64,000 bases of DNA from an uncultured Schlesneria sp. GTDB taxonomy: Bacteria; Planctomycetota; Planctomycetia; Planctomycetales; Planctomycetaceae. Shown piece after piece: positions 1 to 9,899 of this stretch. The translations under genes were made by a program, and so were the position numbers. Position 1 is the first letter of the stretch. Every line of letters begins with the position of its first letter. The notes under the pieces were generated by a model. The model did no database searches. It was not told where the DNA came from and was given only the letters and a program-made list of their open reading frames with translations. The DNA is taken from assembly GCA_903871875.1 (NCBI GenBank), contig CAIQIR010000132.1, positions 120,752-184,751 on the forward strand, read 5' to 3'.

Positions 1-1
1 A

Positions 2-802
2 ATGACAGCGGGACTCGCATCCGACGAAGCCGAACGGATCTATCGCGAGATCGAACCCGCCTGGTGGAATTGGCGGTCGCCGTTGCCGTTAGTGGATCGT
101 GCGTTGGATCCCGAGACGCTGGCCAAACAGAGTCAACCGCGAGTCCTCGCCTCATTCGACGCACATCACCGACCGTTTGTCATCGAACGTCGCGTGGGCG
201 CAGGCCGTGTCGTGTTCTTAACCAGCGGAGTGACCTCCAACTGGAATCTGCTGCGTAGTTCGGGCGCGATGTATCTGTTCCATCGGATGTTTTGCCAGTT
301 GATGGAACAGACGTTTCCAAATCGAAATTTCGTGGCTGGCCAGAAGATAGCGCTGCCGGTTGAAGGGCGCGACGACAGGCGTTACGCCGCGACCCGTCCG
401 TCGGGTATCACGGAGCCACTTCGTGTGGATGTGATGAGTGCCACGGTCTCGGGCGTCGCGATTCGGCGTCCGGTGATGGCGGGGACATATACTGTTGTGA
501 TCGAGCAGACCGATGCGTCATCGCCGGATCCCAGTCCGACGAAAATCGATGAAATCGTTCTGGCTGTGAACGGCGCCGAAAGTGAATCCGATTTAACGGC
601 GTATTCTGTTCAAGAATTGCAAAGCCGTTTGGAAGATCAGGGTGTCCGCGTCTTGGGGGCGGACGAAGCTCTTCGGATCGACGGTGTGGCGCGATCAGGT
701 GGGGAATTATGGCAGCGGTTGGGTTGGTGCCTCTTAGGTTCTCTTTTGCTCGAGCAACTGATTCTGGCGTGGCCGAGGTTAAGAATCTGGCGGCAGGTCT
801 GA
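2..802 (+). CDS. BatA-like membrane protein, C-terminal part (5' partial)
   Basis: This is the C-terminal 266 residues of a larger protein that begins before the window; the ATG at position 2 is only the first in-frame methionine. A segment around residues 45-75 (VLASFDAHHRPFVIERRVGAGRVVF followed by LTSG) resembles the glutamine-amidotransferase-like region of planctomycete BatA/VWA-type proteins. A hydrophobic stretch near the C-terminus (about residues 238-258, GWCLLGSLLLEQLIL) is probably the last membrane anchor. The stop codon lies 23 bases before the next gene, so the two are probably one operon. Such sets usually accompany a MoxR ATPase and a DUF58 protein; these would lie upstream, outside the window. 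The exact role is unknown. Confidence 0.6.
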   Translation: MTAGLASDEAERIYREIEPAWWNWRSPLPLVDRALDPETLAKQSQPRVLASFDAHHRPFVIERRVGAGRVVFLTSGVTSNWNLLRSSGAMYLFHRMFCQLMEQTFPNRNFVAGQKIALPVEGRDDRRYAATRPSGITEPLRVDVMSATVSGVAIRRPVMAGTYTVVIEQTDASSPDPSPTKIDEIVLAVNGAESESDLTAYSVQELQSRLEDQGVRVLGADEALRIDGVARSGGELWQRLGWCLLGSLLLEQLILAWPRLRIWRQV

Positions 803-825
803 GGTAACGGGCAGGAGACGCGACG

Positions 826-3312
826 ATGAATGGGATGGCGACAATCGGATGGCTGCTGCATCGTGGTGATGCGTGGAAGATCACATCAGCTCGAGCGTCG
901 TTTGGTTCCGCGTGGGCCCAATCGTTTCCCCTGTTGGTGTTCCTGGGTTGTCTGGGTTTGGCGGCTTCGAGCTTTTGGTTTTATTTTCGCTGGCAGTCTC
1001 GCGGACGTCGGATGATCTGGATCACGCTAAGCTCGTTACGGGCAACGGTCCTGTGCTTGGTGTTGCTGATCCTGGCCGATCCGGCGCTCGAACTGACATT
1101 AACCAGTCTTCCCAAACCGATGTTGTGGATTCTGTTGGACAGCAGCGACAGCATGTCGATCCCAGACGAACTCCCCGAAGGCGAACGGAGATCTCTGGCG
1201 AACGCCGTGAATCTGAGCGGCTATTTGGAGGCCCAGTCCGCGGAGGCGCGTTCACCAAAGATGTCTGACAATCAGCAGCCATTGGCGGCGGCGCAGACGC
1301 TCGTGCGGGCGGAATATGTCCGAGCGATGCTTGCCAAAAAGCCGGACAATCTGGTGGAACGATTGTCAGAGAGTTTCCAGCTTCGCTTCTTCACATTTGC
1401 CGAAACCGAGACTGTTCGTGCACTCCATCCTGCGGATTTGAATACGGGAGCAAATTTGGCGTACGAGTGGCAAACGGCCGGAACGGCAACCGCGCTGGGA
1501 GATGCTCTGGAAGACCTGGCTCGCGCACACGCCACAGACAATCTCGCAGCTGTCTTGATCATCAGTGATTTTGATCAGAACACCGGAACGGCACCCTTGG
1601 CGGCAGCGAAGCGGTTGGGTGTCCCGGTGTTCACGGTGGGAGTCGGGCCGCTTTCCGCCGTTGACGTCAGTCTCGAGTTACTGGTTCCACCCACGATGAA
1701 GAAAGCGGAAAGATCGTCGATCAGCGTGACGGTCAGACAACGAGAACTCGATCATACGACCGTTCAAGTTCGAATTTATTCGCATCAATCAGGCGAGCCT
1801 CAAGAGTCCGAAAAAGGACGAGCGTTGATCGGTGAGAAGACGCTGACTATTGAGGGGGAGAGTTCTCAAGTGGAATTCGCCTACACGCCCGAGGTCGCTG
1901 GTCGATTTGTTTTCAGCGCCGAAATTGATCCGGTTGCGGGTGAGGTTGTCGTCCAAAACAATCGAGCAGAACGCGAAGCCAAAATCATCGATGACTTCGT
2001 CCGAGTCATGTTCGTCGAATACGAACCGACTTGGGAATGGCGGTTCATGAAGGAAGTCTTTCATCGAGACAAGCTCGTCGGGACGCGTGGTTTTCGGACC
2101 TTTATCCGATCCGCTGATCCGGTGGTGCGCGAGACGAACGAACTGTTCCTGCCCACCCTGACGTTGCCTCGCAGTCAGTTTTTTGAAAATGACGTGATCT
2201 TTCTGGGCGATATGCCCGCCAGTTCGCTCAGCACTCGATTTTGCGAGATGACCAAAGAGTTCGTCAGTCAATTCGGAGGCGGATTGGTGGTGATGGCGGG
2301 GCCTCGATTTGGGCCAGGGCAACTCGCCGATACCCCGCTCGCTGATATGCTGCCGGTGGTCTTCGATGCGGAATCCAACCGACGTGATGAGAAAGAGTTT
2401 CGGTTGTCGTTGACGCCCGCCGCCGGGCAATATGATTTCATGCGTCTGGGCCAATCCGATGCCGAGAACGTCAAAGCTTGGGACAATTTGGGAAAGCTGC
2501 CCTGGTATCAGCCAGCACGGCGTGTCGAAGCGCGGGGAACTCGGGTGTTGGCGGAACATCCGCATGAGACCTGTGCCGATGGCCAAACCCCGCAGCCATT
2601 GCTTGCCGTTCGTCAGTATGGACGAGGCGAAGTCGTCTATCTGGCCTTCAATGAGATGTGGCGACTGCGACGGCTGCACGGTGAAGAATTCTATCGCCAG
2701 TTTTGGGGGCAGCTTATTCATCGGTTGGGGCTAAGTCATGCTCTCGGCAGCCACAAACGATTTGTCATTCGTACTGATAAGGCGAGATACCGATCGAACG
2801 ATCAGGTTCTGGTCACGGCCGAAGTCTACAACAACGAATTTCATCCACTGGACGAATCAGAAATCCCTCACCGTCGACTGATGGCCGACATCATTCGTCC
2901 TGATCAGGACGTTGAGGGAGACCGTTCGCAAGCGTTCAGCATGCCGCAATTGAAGCTTGGTCAATTCGAGACGCGAGTTCAGGTGTTTGGTGCTGGTGAA
3001 TATCGTATTCAAGTCACCGACCCGGTCACGAACGAAAAGACCGAGCTGGTTTTTGATGTCGACAATGTCTCAATCGAGCGACGCAATCCGGTAAGAAACG
3101 CATTGTTGCAAAAGAACCTGGCTGCAGAGACGGGTGGTAAAGCGTACGATCTGACCGATGTCGACCAGTTTCCCAACGACTTTCGACCAATTCGACACCC
3201 AGAAACCAGTATCGAAATTGTTTCCATCTGGAGTAACTGGCTGACCTTCGGCACGATGCTCTTATTACTGATCGCCGAATGGTCGTTGAGAAAAGTGGTG
3301 AACCTGACTTAG
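826..3312 (+). CDS. Large membrane-anchored VWA-domain protein
   Basis: An 828-residue protein with an AGGAG ribosome binding site at 813-817 before the ATG. Two hydrophobic segments near the N-terminus (about residues 37-57 and 68-95) are followed by a VWA-type metal-binding motif DSSDSMS at about 105-111 (the DxSxS pattern) and a second Asp motif in IISDFDQ at about 245-250. A middle region around 480-500 (GGGLVVMAGP) and 600-615 resembles the class I glutamine-amidotransferase-like fold found in these planctomycete proteins. A last hydrophobic segment lies at about 803-820. Topology suggests an inner-membrane protein with its large domain outside the cytoplasm. It sits between the BatA-like gene and a third membrane protein on the same strand. 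Function in the BatA/MoxR context is inferred. Confidence 0.75.
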   Translation: MNGMATIGWLLHRGDAWKITSARASFGSAWAQSFPLLVFLGCLGLAASSFWFYFRWQSRGRRMIWITLSSLRATVLCLVLLILADPALELTLTSLPKPMLWILLDSSDSMSIPDELPEGERRSLANAVNLSGYLEAQSAEARSPKMSDNQQPLAAAQTLVRAEYVRAMLAKKPDNLVERLSESFQLRFFTFAETETVRALHPADLNTGANLAYEWQTAGTATALGDALEDLARAHATDNLAAVLIISDFDQNTGTAPLAAAKRLGVPVFTVGVGPLSAVDVSLELLVPPTMKKAERSSISVTVRQRELDHTTVQVRIYSHQSGEPQESEKGRALIGEKTLTIEGESSQVEFAYTPEVAGRFVFSAEIDPVAGEVVVQNNRAEREAKIIDDFVRVMFVEYEPTWEWRFMKEVFHRDKLVGTRGFRTFIRSADPVVRETNELFLPTLTLPRSQFFENDVIFLGDMPASSLSTRFCEMTKEFVSQFGGGLVVMAGPRFGPGQLADTPLADMLPVVFDAESNRRDEKEFRLSLTPAAGQYDFMRLGQSDAENVKAWDNLGKLPWYQPARRVEARGTRVLAEHPHETCADGQTPQPLLAVRQYGRGEVVYLAFNEMWRLRRLHGEEFYRQFWGQLIHRLGLSHALGSHKRFVIRTDKARYRSNDQVLVTAEVYNNEFHPLDESEIPHRRLMADIIRPDQDVEGDRSQAFSMPQLKLGQFETRVQVFGAGEYRIQVTDPVTNEKTELVFDVDNVSIERRNPVRNALLQKNLAAETGGKAYDLTDVDQFPNDFRPIRHPETSIEIVSIWSNWLTFGTMLLLLIAEWSLRKVVNLT

Positions 3313-3363
3313 ACGGTCTGGCAGGAGACTGTTTCCCAAACGGTTAAGGCAAATTCTTCTTCG

Positions 3364-5082
3364 GTGACAGATCACTTATTGTTCATGCAAACAAAGCTTG
3401 CCATCGTTCGCTCGCATTTGACCCGCCTGCAGTGGATGCGTGCGGCTGTGCGGCAGGGAAGCGCTTTGTGTGCCACGTTGGCCATGATGATCTGGCTGTT
3501 GATGGTGTCGTTTTTGATAGACTGGTGTTTTGATTTGCCACCGGAATTCCGGTGGGGCATATTGCCGGTTTGGGCCGTTTGCAGTCTGTTGGCTTGCCGG
3601 AAATGGGTCTGGCCGCTGGTTGCGGACGGCGAATCGATAGAAGATGTTGCTTTGATGGTAGAGCGGCAGCACGGCATCGATAGCGATCTTGTCGCGGCGA
3701 TTCAATTTGATGAACCCCAAGCGAAGATTTGGGGTTCGCCGCGGTTGGCAAATGCCGTGATCGATGACGTGGCCGCATTCAGTCCGTCAATGAATGTCTT
3801 TGAAGGATTTTCGTACCAGCCGTTATTCCAATGGACGATGCTCTTGGGGCTCACGGTGATGACCACGGTCGCTGGTGCAATTACTTGGCCCGGGCATTCG
3901 ATTGCCTTCGGAAATCGGTTCCTGTGGGGATCCGCTCACTATCCGACGAAGACATCGATTGAAGCGATCGTGATCGATGGACAAGAGATCTCGTTCTCGT
4001 CTGAATCGGTAAGACCTCGGATTCGCGTTCCCTATGGTCGGTTCATCCCGATCGAAATCCGCTGTGGCGGTGAGCTTCCCGCTTCGGGGTTCGCACAATT
4101 GCTGGCCGTCAACAACGACAACGACGTCACCAATCGCGTGGGCCTGCATCGGCAATCGACCAATTCAGAAGTCTACACGGGCGAGCTGACTCATTTGATC
4201 GGTTCGTTTCGCGTGAAATTCTGTCTCGGCGATGCGACGTCGTTGCCGATCGAAGTGATCGTAGTGCCCTTGCCACTGGTTGATATTCATTGGGACGTCA
4301 CGCCGCCCGAATATGCGAAGGCTTCATTGAAGACCAACGAGAATGAAGGAAGTTCACATCAACCCTCAATGTTGGAAGGATCGACGGCACGATTGAGGTT
4401 GATCTGTGCGAATAAACGGCTCAAGTCCGCACGGCTGATCTTAGGCGAGATGTCGTTCGAACTGCATTCGTCCCGTTCGGGTCCACCTGCGCCTGTGATC
4501 TGGTCGCTATCGGGTTCTACACCTTTTGAAACGGTGCGTGAAGCATTGAAGTACGAGATTCAGGTTATCGACGAAGATGATCTGGTCTTGGAGAAGCCGA
4601 TCGTGGGGCAAGTTCGTCTGCTGGCCGATCGGCCGCCCCGCATTGCGGCAACTGCGGTCACACAACAGGTGTTGCCAACGGCGGTCCCCAAGCTGGACTA
4701 CTTGGCCGGCGACGATTTCGGTATCGCCAGGATTGTGGCCGTGGTACAGATTTCCCGCGAAGACGGCCGCGTATCCCGACAGGAAATTCTTGTGAAAGAG
4801 ATCGCGAAAGGGGAACAGCCGCTAGCCGCAGTTCGTGGCCAAATTGCCATCCCATTTTTGCCGTATGACTTGGTGAAAGGGGACGAAGTCAAAGTGGTTC
4901 TGGAAGCCGTTGATTGGCGGGGCGATGACGCCGGACAATCGCGAGCGAGTGAAGGGAACACGTTTCTCGTGACTGACCTGATCGGCATTCTGGCGCAGAC
5001 CGCTGAAGAGGATAAAAAAACGGCCAAACAGTTGGACGAAATCCTGCGACGCGAATTGGCGATTGAGGGCGTGGGCAAGTGA
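3364..5082 (+). CDS. Membrane protein of unknown function in the VWA operon
   Basis: A 572-residue protein, third gene of the BatA/VWA set, 51 bases after the previous stop. The frame opens with GTG at 3364; an ATG at 3385 (the M of MQTKLAIV) is an alternative, and neither has a clear ribosome binding site. Hydrophobic segments at about residues 33-55, 58-78 and 157-180 predict three membrane spans, followed by a long extracytoplasmic region and a charged C-terminal end (AQTAEEDKKTAKQLDEILRREL) that may form a coiled coil. It resembles DUF4175-like planctomycete proteins only loosely. No enzymatic motif is visible. Co-orientation with the VWA genes suggests a shared membrane complex; that is inference. 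Confidence 0.6.
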   Translation: MTDHLLFMQTKLAIVRSHLTRLQWMRAAVRQGSALCATLAMMIWLLMVSFLIDWCFDLPPEFRWGILPVWAVCSLLACRKWVWPLVADGESIEDVALMVERQHGIDSDLVAAIQFDEPQAKIWGSPRLANAVIDDVAAFSPSMNVFEGFSYQPLFQWTMLLGLTVMTTVAGAITWPGHSIAFGNRFLWGSAHYPTKTSIEAIVIDGQEISFSSESVRPRIRVPYGRFIPIEIRCGGELPASGFAQLLAVNNDNDVTNRVGLHRQSTNSEVYTGELTHLIGSFRVKFCLGDATSLPIEVIVVPLPLVDIHWDVTPPEYAKASLKTNENEGSSHQPSMLEGSTARLRLICANKRLKSARLILGEMSFELHSSRSGPPAPVIWSLSGSTPFETVREALKYEIQVIDEDDLVLEKPIVGQVRLLADRPPRIAATAVTQQVLPTAVPKLDYLAGDDFGIARIVAVVQISREDGRVSRQEILVKEIAKGEQPLAAVRGQIAIPFLPYDLVKGDEVKVVLEAVDWRGDDAGQSRASEGNTFLVTDLIGILAQTAEEDKKTAKQLDEILRRELAIEGVGK

Positions 5083-5227
5083 CCAGAAAGGATCTGGCGA
5101 TCACGGATCTCGCTGGTCCATTTGTCTGCGGACAGCTAGAGCTTTCCACAACAATTGTGGCGCCCCGCGGGCCTCAATTCGTGACGTTTAACCCAGGTTT
5201 CAACACTAACCGGAGGTGCGACCAGCA

Positions 5228-5383
5228 CTAGGCGAGTCGTTTAGGGCCTTTGAGCATCATCAAGTAGCCAAGAATACCGACAATCGACAAGAGGATGACG
5301 TACTCTTTCGGGCCGATGTGATTCCACCAGTTCACCGCGTACTTCTGATAGAAGTGAAAGTATTCGTAGAAAGTGTCTACCAT
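5228..5383 (-). CDS. Small single-span membrane protein
   Basis: A 51-residue protein. The frame is open further upstream, but the ATG at 5383-5381 is preceded by AAAGGG at a good distance and the residues before it look non-coding, so I choose this start. It begins MVDTFYEYFHFYQ, has one hydrophobic helix (about residues 25-43, EYVILLSIVGILGYLMML) and ends KGPKRLA. It lies downstream of the metal ABC genes on the same strand, 186 bases after the ATPase stop, and converges with the VWA operon; a CCACAA/TTGTGG hairpin at 5146-5160 lies between the two. It is too small to be the missing ABC permease. Function unknown. Confidence 0.55.
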   Translation of the reverse strand: MVDTFYEYFHFYQKYAVNWWNHIGPKEYVILLSIVGILGYLMMLKGPKRLA

Positions 5384-5569
5384 CGTTGACCCTTTGAGCG
5401 ATTGTCCGGGACAGGCTGTCAAATAACTCTCTGCGCAGGATTGCTGCCGCTTCGGGCGACCCCTTTCCCAGTGGGAACAATTCAACGACCTGTTTCAATC
5501 TAGCTCAACTTCCCGTACGCGGCGGGGAAATGTTTGTCCAACGGTCGATTTTTTGGCGGCCGAGAAAAG

Positions 5570-6355
5570 TCAGGGTAGCGTGAGATTGGGATTACGCATG
5601 CGATTTCCGACTTGATCAAGCAGCGCCAGCTTTCCGCCATAGGTCTCGCGAAGATTCTCGGCCGTAAAGGCTTGATCGACCGGGCCGCTGGCCACCAGCC
5701 GCATATTGAGCAACAAAACTTCGTCAAAGTATTCGGCCACGGTCTGCAGGTCGTGATGGACGACAAGAGCCGTCTTTCCCTGGGATCTCAGTTCCCGAAG
5801 TAATTCGACGATCGCGCGTTCGGTGGCCGCGTCGACTCCGGCAAACGGTTCGTCCATCAGATACAAATCGGCACTCTGCACGAGGGCGCGGGCCAGAAAT
5901 ACGCGTTGTTGTTGACCACCCGACAGCTCGCTGATTTGTCGACCGGCAAATTCGCCCAGACCTACGCGTTCGAGTGCGGCGAGCGCCTGTTGCCGGAAAG
6001 TTCTGGTGACCGGACGAAACCAGCCGATCTTTCGGTATAGGCCCATCGCGACCACATCGAGGGCATTGACCGGGAAGTCCCAATCGACGCTGGTTCGTTG
6101 CGGAACATACCCGATCCGGCTTCGTTGATCGCGGTAAGACTTACCAAAAAATCGAACTTCGCCGTCGGTCAAAGGGACCAGTTCCAAGGCGGCTTTGATC
6201 AAGGTGCTTTTGCCCGCACCGTTCGGTCCGACGATCGCCACCAGCTTGCCGGCCGGGGCGTCATAGTCGATATCCCACAACACGCGGCGCCCCTGGTACG
6301 CGACTGTCATATCGTGGATTGACAGGGGAGATGACGGGGGATGATTGGCGGCCAT
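5570..6355 (-). CDS. Zinc/manganese-type ABC transporter ATP-binding protein
   Basis: A 261-residue cytoplasmic ATPase that would power import of Zn or Mn ions. It carries a complete ABC ATPase set: Walker [10 protein letters not shown] (about residues 43-51), Q-loop ([14 protein letters not shown]; the VDWDFP sequence is typical of the metal-import branch), signature LSGGQQQR (about 143-150), Walker [13 protein letters not shown] (about 164-175) and switch His in VVHHDL (about 198-203). Length is normal for ZnuC/MntB-type ATPases. The gene starts 31 bases after the stop of the substrate-binding lipoprotein gene, so the two are almost certainly co-transcribed. No permease gene follows. Zn versus Mn cannot be decided from the sequence. 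Confidence 0.9.
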   Translation of the reverse strand: MAANHPPSSPLSIHDMTVAYQGRRVLWDIDYDAPAGKLVAIVGPNGAGKSTLIKAALELVPLTDGEVRFFGKSYRDQRSRIGYVPQRTSVDWDFPVNALDVVAMGLYRKIGWFRPVTRTFRQQALAALERVGLGEFAGRQISELSGGQQQRVFLARALVQSADLYLMDEPFAGVDAATERAIVELLRELRSQGKTALVVHHDLQTVAEYFDEVLLLNMRLVASGPVDQAFTAENLRETYGGKLALLDQVGNRMRNPNLTLP

Positions 6356-6386
6356 GGTTTCCTTCAGGCGATTCGGAAGTACATCA

Positions 6387-7451
6387 TCATCGCACGAGGG
6401 AAACGGCGAAGGCTGGGCCGAGTTGAGGCTTCTGACTGACCGCCGCGCCAGGTTGCGTGGTTAACCGTCCATGCAATCCGTTATCGGGTGCGGCCCCCCC
6501 CAGCGCGTGAGCGATCCGAGTTGCGTTGTGATCAATCATGCCGATATAGGTTCCTTCATAGGTCCCTTCGGTCCCCATCGCATCGGAAAACAATTCTCCG
6601 CCGATCCGAATGCTCACGTTGCGCGACTTCGTTCCTTCGATCACGGCATGGATATTCTTTCCATTGACACTGCTCTCGACGAAAATCGCAGGCAGCTTGC
6701 GTTCGACCAAAAAGTCGACCAGCCGATTGACATCCTGAATCCCCGCTTCGGATTCGGTCGTTACACCCTGAATCGAACGAACTTCGATTCCGTACGTTCG
6801 GCCGAAGTACCCGAACGCATCGTGGGCTGTCACCAGGACTCGTTGTGATTCTGGAATCGATGCAATCACTTTTCTTACGTACTCGTGGAGTTCTGCGAGT
6901 TCGGTCTGATACGCTTTCGCATTCTGGTGGAACTGATCCGCGTGGACAGGATCGATTTTCGAGAGCGTTTCATCGACCCAATCGACACAGCGACTCCAGG
7001 CGGCGACATCCATCCAGACATGCGGATCAAAATGACCTTCGAAGTCGGGTGGTGATCGAAGATACGCATGATCCAGACGGTCCGTGACTGCGACGACCGG
7101 CCGGTTGGAACTGTTAACCTGCTTCAAAACTTCCTGCAGGCGGCCCTCCAGCATCAGACCCGAATAGAACACGACATCCGCTTCGTGCATTTTCTTGATG
7201 TCATACCGGGTGGCCTTGAACAAATGCGGATCGACGCCGGAACCAATCAGCGCCATCACATCGCCATGTTCGCCAGCGATATGCCGCACCAGATCGGCCA
7301 CCATACCGGTCGTCGCCACGATTCGCAGCGGTTTGGCTGCGGATCGCGTGTTGGCAAAACCCTCCGTTCCCGCTGAACCGCAGCCCCAACAACTGCAGAG
7401 CGTCCACAATGCGAGACAGACATGGAACATGGGGAGGGAACGAAGAACCAT
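6387..7451 (-). CDS. Metal ABC transporter substrate-binding lipoprotein (ZnuA/TroA family)
   Basis: A 354-residue receptor that would bind Zn or Mn outside the inner membrane and deliver it to an ABC importer. The N-terminus (about residues 1-25) is a hydrophobic signal ending in a Cys-rich lipobox (LCSCWGC), consistent with a lipoprotein. Family ligand motifs are visible: [10 protein letters not shown] (first His), HFDPHVWMD (second His) and [16 protein letters not shown] (third His). The long His-rich loop seen in many zinc receptors is short here. It is the first gene of the pair with the ATPase at 5570-6355. An AT-rich inverted repeat at 7531-7548, about 80 bases upstream, is a candidate operator for a metal-responsive repressor. 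Confidence 0.88.
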   Translation of the reverse strand: MVLRSLPMFHVCLALWTLCSCWGCGSAGTEGFANTRSAAKPLRIVATTGMVADLVRHIAGEHGDVMALIGSGVDPHLFKATRYDIKKMHEADVVFYSGLMLEGRLQEVLKQVNSSNRPVVAVTDRLDHAYLRSPPDFEGHFDPHVWMDVAAWSRCVDWVDETLSKIDPVHADQFHQNAKAYQTELAELHEYVRKVIASIPESQRVLVTAHDAFGYFGRTYGIEVRSIQGVTTESEAGIQDVNRLVDFLVERKLPAIFVESSVNGKNIHAVIEGTKSRNVSIRIGGELFSDAMGTEGTYEGTYIGMIDHNATRIAHALGGAAPDNGLHGRLTTQPGAAVSQKPQLGPAFAVSLVR

Positions 7452-7530
7452 TGCGGAAGGTTTTCAGTTGGCCGGTATTCCGATTCAGGCAATCAGGAAT
7501 GGCAGGTGAGTGAGTGTCCTGGAAAGTAAA

Positions 7531-7548
7531 TTTTTGACTAATCAAAAA
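7531..7548. promoter_or_regulatory. Inverted repeat, candidate metal-regulator operator
   Basis: TTTTTGACTAATCAAAAA is an inverted repeat with seven-base arms (TTTTTGA / TCAAAAA) around CTAA. It lies in the divergent region between the metal-import operon (-) and the DUF1559 gene (+), and stands out as AT-rich. Position and symmetry fit a dimeric DtxR/MntR- or Fur-family site, but it does not closely match any consensus I know. Confidence 0.35.
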
Positions 7549-7686
7549 ATACATCGACAGGGGTGGCAAGTCAATGTGAGTTTTTTGAATTGCTCTTTCA
7601 TTCAGCACGGCTGTACGATTTCAGCTCGGTTTGACCTATCTCTTTCGTTTGGCAGCACTTCTTTTGATGAAGATCGGACCTTTCGC

Positions 7687-8691
7687 ATGTCGCGACGGCA
7701 TCGTCGAGGCTTCACGCTGATTGAGTTGTTAGTGGTGATTGCCATCATTGCCGTCTTGATTGCATTGCTGCTGCCGGCGGTCCAGCAGGCACGCGAGGCG
7801 GCCAGACGCACGCAATGCAAGAACAATCTCAAGCAGATCGGGCTTGCGCTCCACAACTACCACGACGTGGTGAATGCGTTTCCGATGGGAGTGTCGGGTT
7901 GGCCAAATACCTTGAATGGGACTCTCTGGGGTTGGGGAACGATGATCCTTCCGCATGTTGACGGGGGAAATCTCTTTCTCAGCCTCGCCGCATCGCCCGG
8001 AGGTACGGCACCTCAGACAAATTTGCCCGCCACGGGGTTCAACGCCGTGATGGCGTCTTTCAATCCGACGAATCCGTTGTTGGAGTCCGTCCTTCCGGTC
8101 TACCGGTGTCCTTCGGATACAGGCTTGCCGACCGTGATCATTCCGCCAGGAGGGCTCAATGGAAGTTTGCGGCAAAATACTTACATTTATGGTCGTTGCA
8201 ATTATCCCGGTGTCGTCGGATCGACGATTACGGACTCGGGAGGTCTACTGACTTCCGACGGGGCCTTCGCCGAAAGCAGTTGCATTCAATTGCGAGACTT
8301 TACGGATGGTACTTCCAACACGTTTCTGATCGGTGAACGTCGATCGCCGGGAATGGTGGGTGGACTTTATGCCGGCGGCGATACCAACTGGTGTGGGGCG
8401 AACGACGATATTGATCCCCACGCAATGTGGCAGGGATTTGCAATTCATCTGGGATTTTGCGACCAGGCGAGCAAATTGAACGCGACCATGGTCAATCCCC
8501 CCTCCGTCACAAACTCGGCGGCCTATACTGCATTCAGCAGTCAACACACGGGAGGCGCTCATTTTCTGCTGGCCGACGGATCGGTTCGATTCATCAGCGA
8601 GACAATCGCCACCGGACCGCCGGCGACGGCGGGAAGCACCTATCAAAACCTGGCCAGCCGCAACGATGGACAGGTCTTGGGCGAGTTTTAG
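7687..8691 (+). CDS. DUF1559 pseudopilin-like protein
   Basis: A 334-residue planctomycete DUF1559 protein. The frame is open upstream to 7510, but the ATG at 7687 puts the type IV pilin-like leader at the N-terminus: a short basic stretch (MSRRHRRG), the prepilin peptidase site G/FTLIE, then a hydrophobic helix (about residues 12-33). The family hallmark [20 protein letters not shown](I)GLALHNYHD follows. The C-terminal DUF1559 signature [18 protein letters not shown] and the ending NDGQVLGEF are intact. The protein is presumably processed by a prepilin peptidase and displayed by a type II secretion or pilus-like machine; the secretin at 43.9 kb is a possible partner. Its stop overlaps the rluD stop by four bases. 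Confidence 0.93.
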   Translation: MSRRHRRGFTLIELLVVIAIIAVLIALLLPAVQQAREAARRTQCKNNLKQIGLALHNYHDVVNAFPMGVSGWPNTLNGTLWGWGTMILPHVDGGNLFLSLAASPGGTAPQTNLPATGFNAVMASFNPTNPLLESVLPVYRCPSDTGLPTVIIPPGGLNGSLRQNTYIYGRCNYPGVVGSTITDSGGLLTSDGAFAESSCIQLRDFTDGTSNTFLIGERRSPGMVGGLYAGGDTNWCGANDDIDPHAMWQGFAIHLGFCDQASKLNATMVNPPSVTNSAAYTAFSSQHTGGAHFLLADGSVRFISETIATGPPATAGSTYQNLASRNDGQVLGEF

Positions 8692-9752
8692 TGACGAACC
8701 GGCGCCCGCCGAACCGGTTTGGTGCGGTGTTCGCGAATGGCACCGAGTGCGCGTTGAAAGTCATCGGGAAGCGGAGCTTCGAACTCCATCCGCTTGCCGG
8801 TGACAGGATGATCGAAGCCCAGCTTCAGCGCATGCAAGGCCTGCCGTCCAATCAGCAGTTCGTCCTGCTCTTCGGGAACGTCGTCGATCAGATCGCTCAG
8901 CATCAGCGACGAATGTCCCTCGTAAAGTCGGTCGGCAACGATCGGATGGCCCAGATGGTGCATGTGCACGCGCAGCTGATGGGTCCTTCCCGTCTGCGGA
9001 CAAAGCCGGACAAACGAAAAACCTCGGAAACGTTCCAGTACTTCGTAAAACGTAGCGGCGTGTCGCGAGTTGTTGCCTTCCGGGCAGACCATCATTCGTT
9101 CGCGGTTACGGTTACTCACGCGGACGTGGGTTTCGATGTAGTCGCGATCGAAAGAAACTTCTCCCCAGGTAATCGCGCGATATTCCTTTTCGACCGTTCG
9201 TTCTTCAAATTGCCGGCTCAGGTGATGGTGAACCGTATTGTCCTTGGCCACCACCAGCACGCCGCTGGTATCACGATCAAGACGGTGCACGATCCCCGCG
9301 CGCAGCTTGCCGGCCACGTCGCTCAGTTTGTCGAAATGAAATTGCAACGCCCCGGCCAGCGTGCCGAGATAGTTTCCGCGTCCGGGGTGCACGATCATGT
9401 TCGCCGCTTTGTTGATCACAATCAGCGAATCATCGTCGTACAGGATATTCAGCGGAATATCTTCGGCGGGCAGGGTGCGATCCGGCGTCTCGGGCAATCG
9501 AAATTCGATGGAGTCGTTCACACGCAACCGGCGAGACATCTTCACCGGCAATCCGTTGATCAGGACGCCATGGTCTTCCAGTACTCGTTGAAATGCCGCA
9601 CGGCTGAAGTTCGGGTACAGACGAACAAGATAATGGTCAATTCGCCATCCGTGGGCTCGCGCTTCGACGATGCTCTTGATTGGTTCGCCTGGCACTTCGG
9701 CGGGGATGTCTTCCGACTGTTCCAGTTCAGGTTCTGAGTCTTCGTAATTCAT
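8688..9752 (-). CDS. rluD: RluD-family 23S rRNA pseudouridine synthase
   Basis: A 354-residue protein that would isomerise uridines in 23S rRNA. An acidic N-terminal tail (about residues 1-30) precedes an S4 RNA-binding domain (about 35-95: [19 protein letters not shown], then VLINGLPVK). The RluA/RluD catalytic domain follows with the motif [15 protein letters not shown] (about 157-171), which contains the catalytic Asp, and later [11 protein letters not shown] and LHALKLGF(DHP). Length matches RluD-type enzymes rather than the shorter RluA. It is transcribed toward the DUF1559 gene, and the two stop codons share four bases at 8688-8691. A terminator hairpin at 9823-9851 separates it from the upstream gene, so it probably has its own promoter. 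Confidence 0.9.
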   Translation of the reverse strand: MNYEDSEPELEQSEDIPAEVPGEPIKSIVEARAHGWRIDHYLVRLYPNFSRAAFQRVLEDHGVLINGLPVKMSRRLRVNDSIEFRLPETPDRTLPAEDIPLNILYDDDSLIVINKAANMIVHPGRGNYLGTLAGALQFHFDKLSDVAGKLRAGIVHRLDRDTSGVLVVAKDNTVHHHLSRQFEERTVEKEYRAITWGEVSFDRDYIETHVRVSNRNRERMMVCPEGNNSRHAATFYEVLERFRGFSFVRLCPQTGRTHQLRVHMHHLGHPIVADRLYEGHSSLMLSDLIDDVPEEQDELLIGRQALHALKLGFDHPVTGKRMEFEAPLPDDFQRALGAIREHRTKPVRRAPVRH

Positions 9753-9822
9753 TCGGCATCGTATTTCGGAAAAGGCGGTTCAAACGAGGGAACCTGTTGG
9801 ACGGACCAAACTGACAAGCAGA

Positions 9823-9851
9823 AAGCCCGGCACTGTCGCGTGGCCGGGCTT
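9823..9851 (-). terminator. Intrinsic terminator between the TPR-like gene and rluD
   Basis: AAGCCCGGC and GCCGGGCTT form a perfect 9-bp stem around an 11-base loop. On the minus strand the stem is followed by TTTCTGCTTGT, a moderate T tract. It lies 49 bases after the stop of the gene at 9900-10817 and upstream of rluD. Confidence 0.75.
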
Positions 9852-9899
9852 CCATTGTACGATCTTCATCTCGCGAACCGGGCAAAAACTAAGGAGAGT

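Noticed and set aside
8427..9737. Long plus-strand frame of 436 codons
   Set aside because: It overlaps the DUF1559 gene out of frame and rluD on the opposite strand; its sequence lacks any family motif while both real genes are intact.
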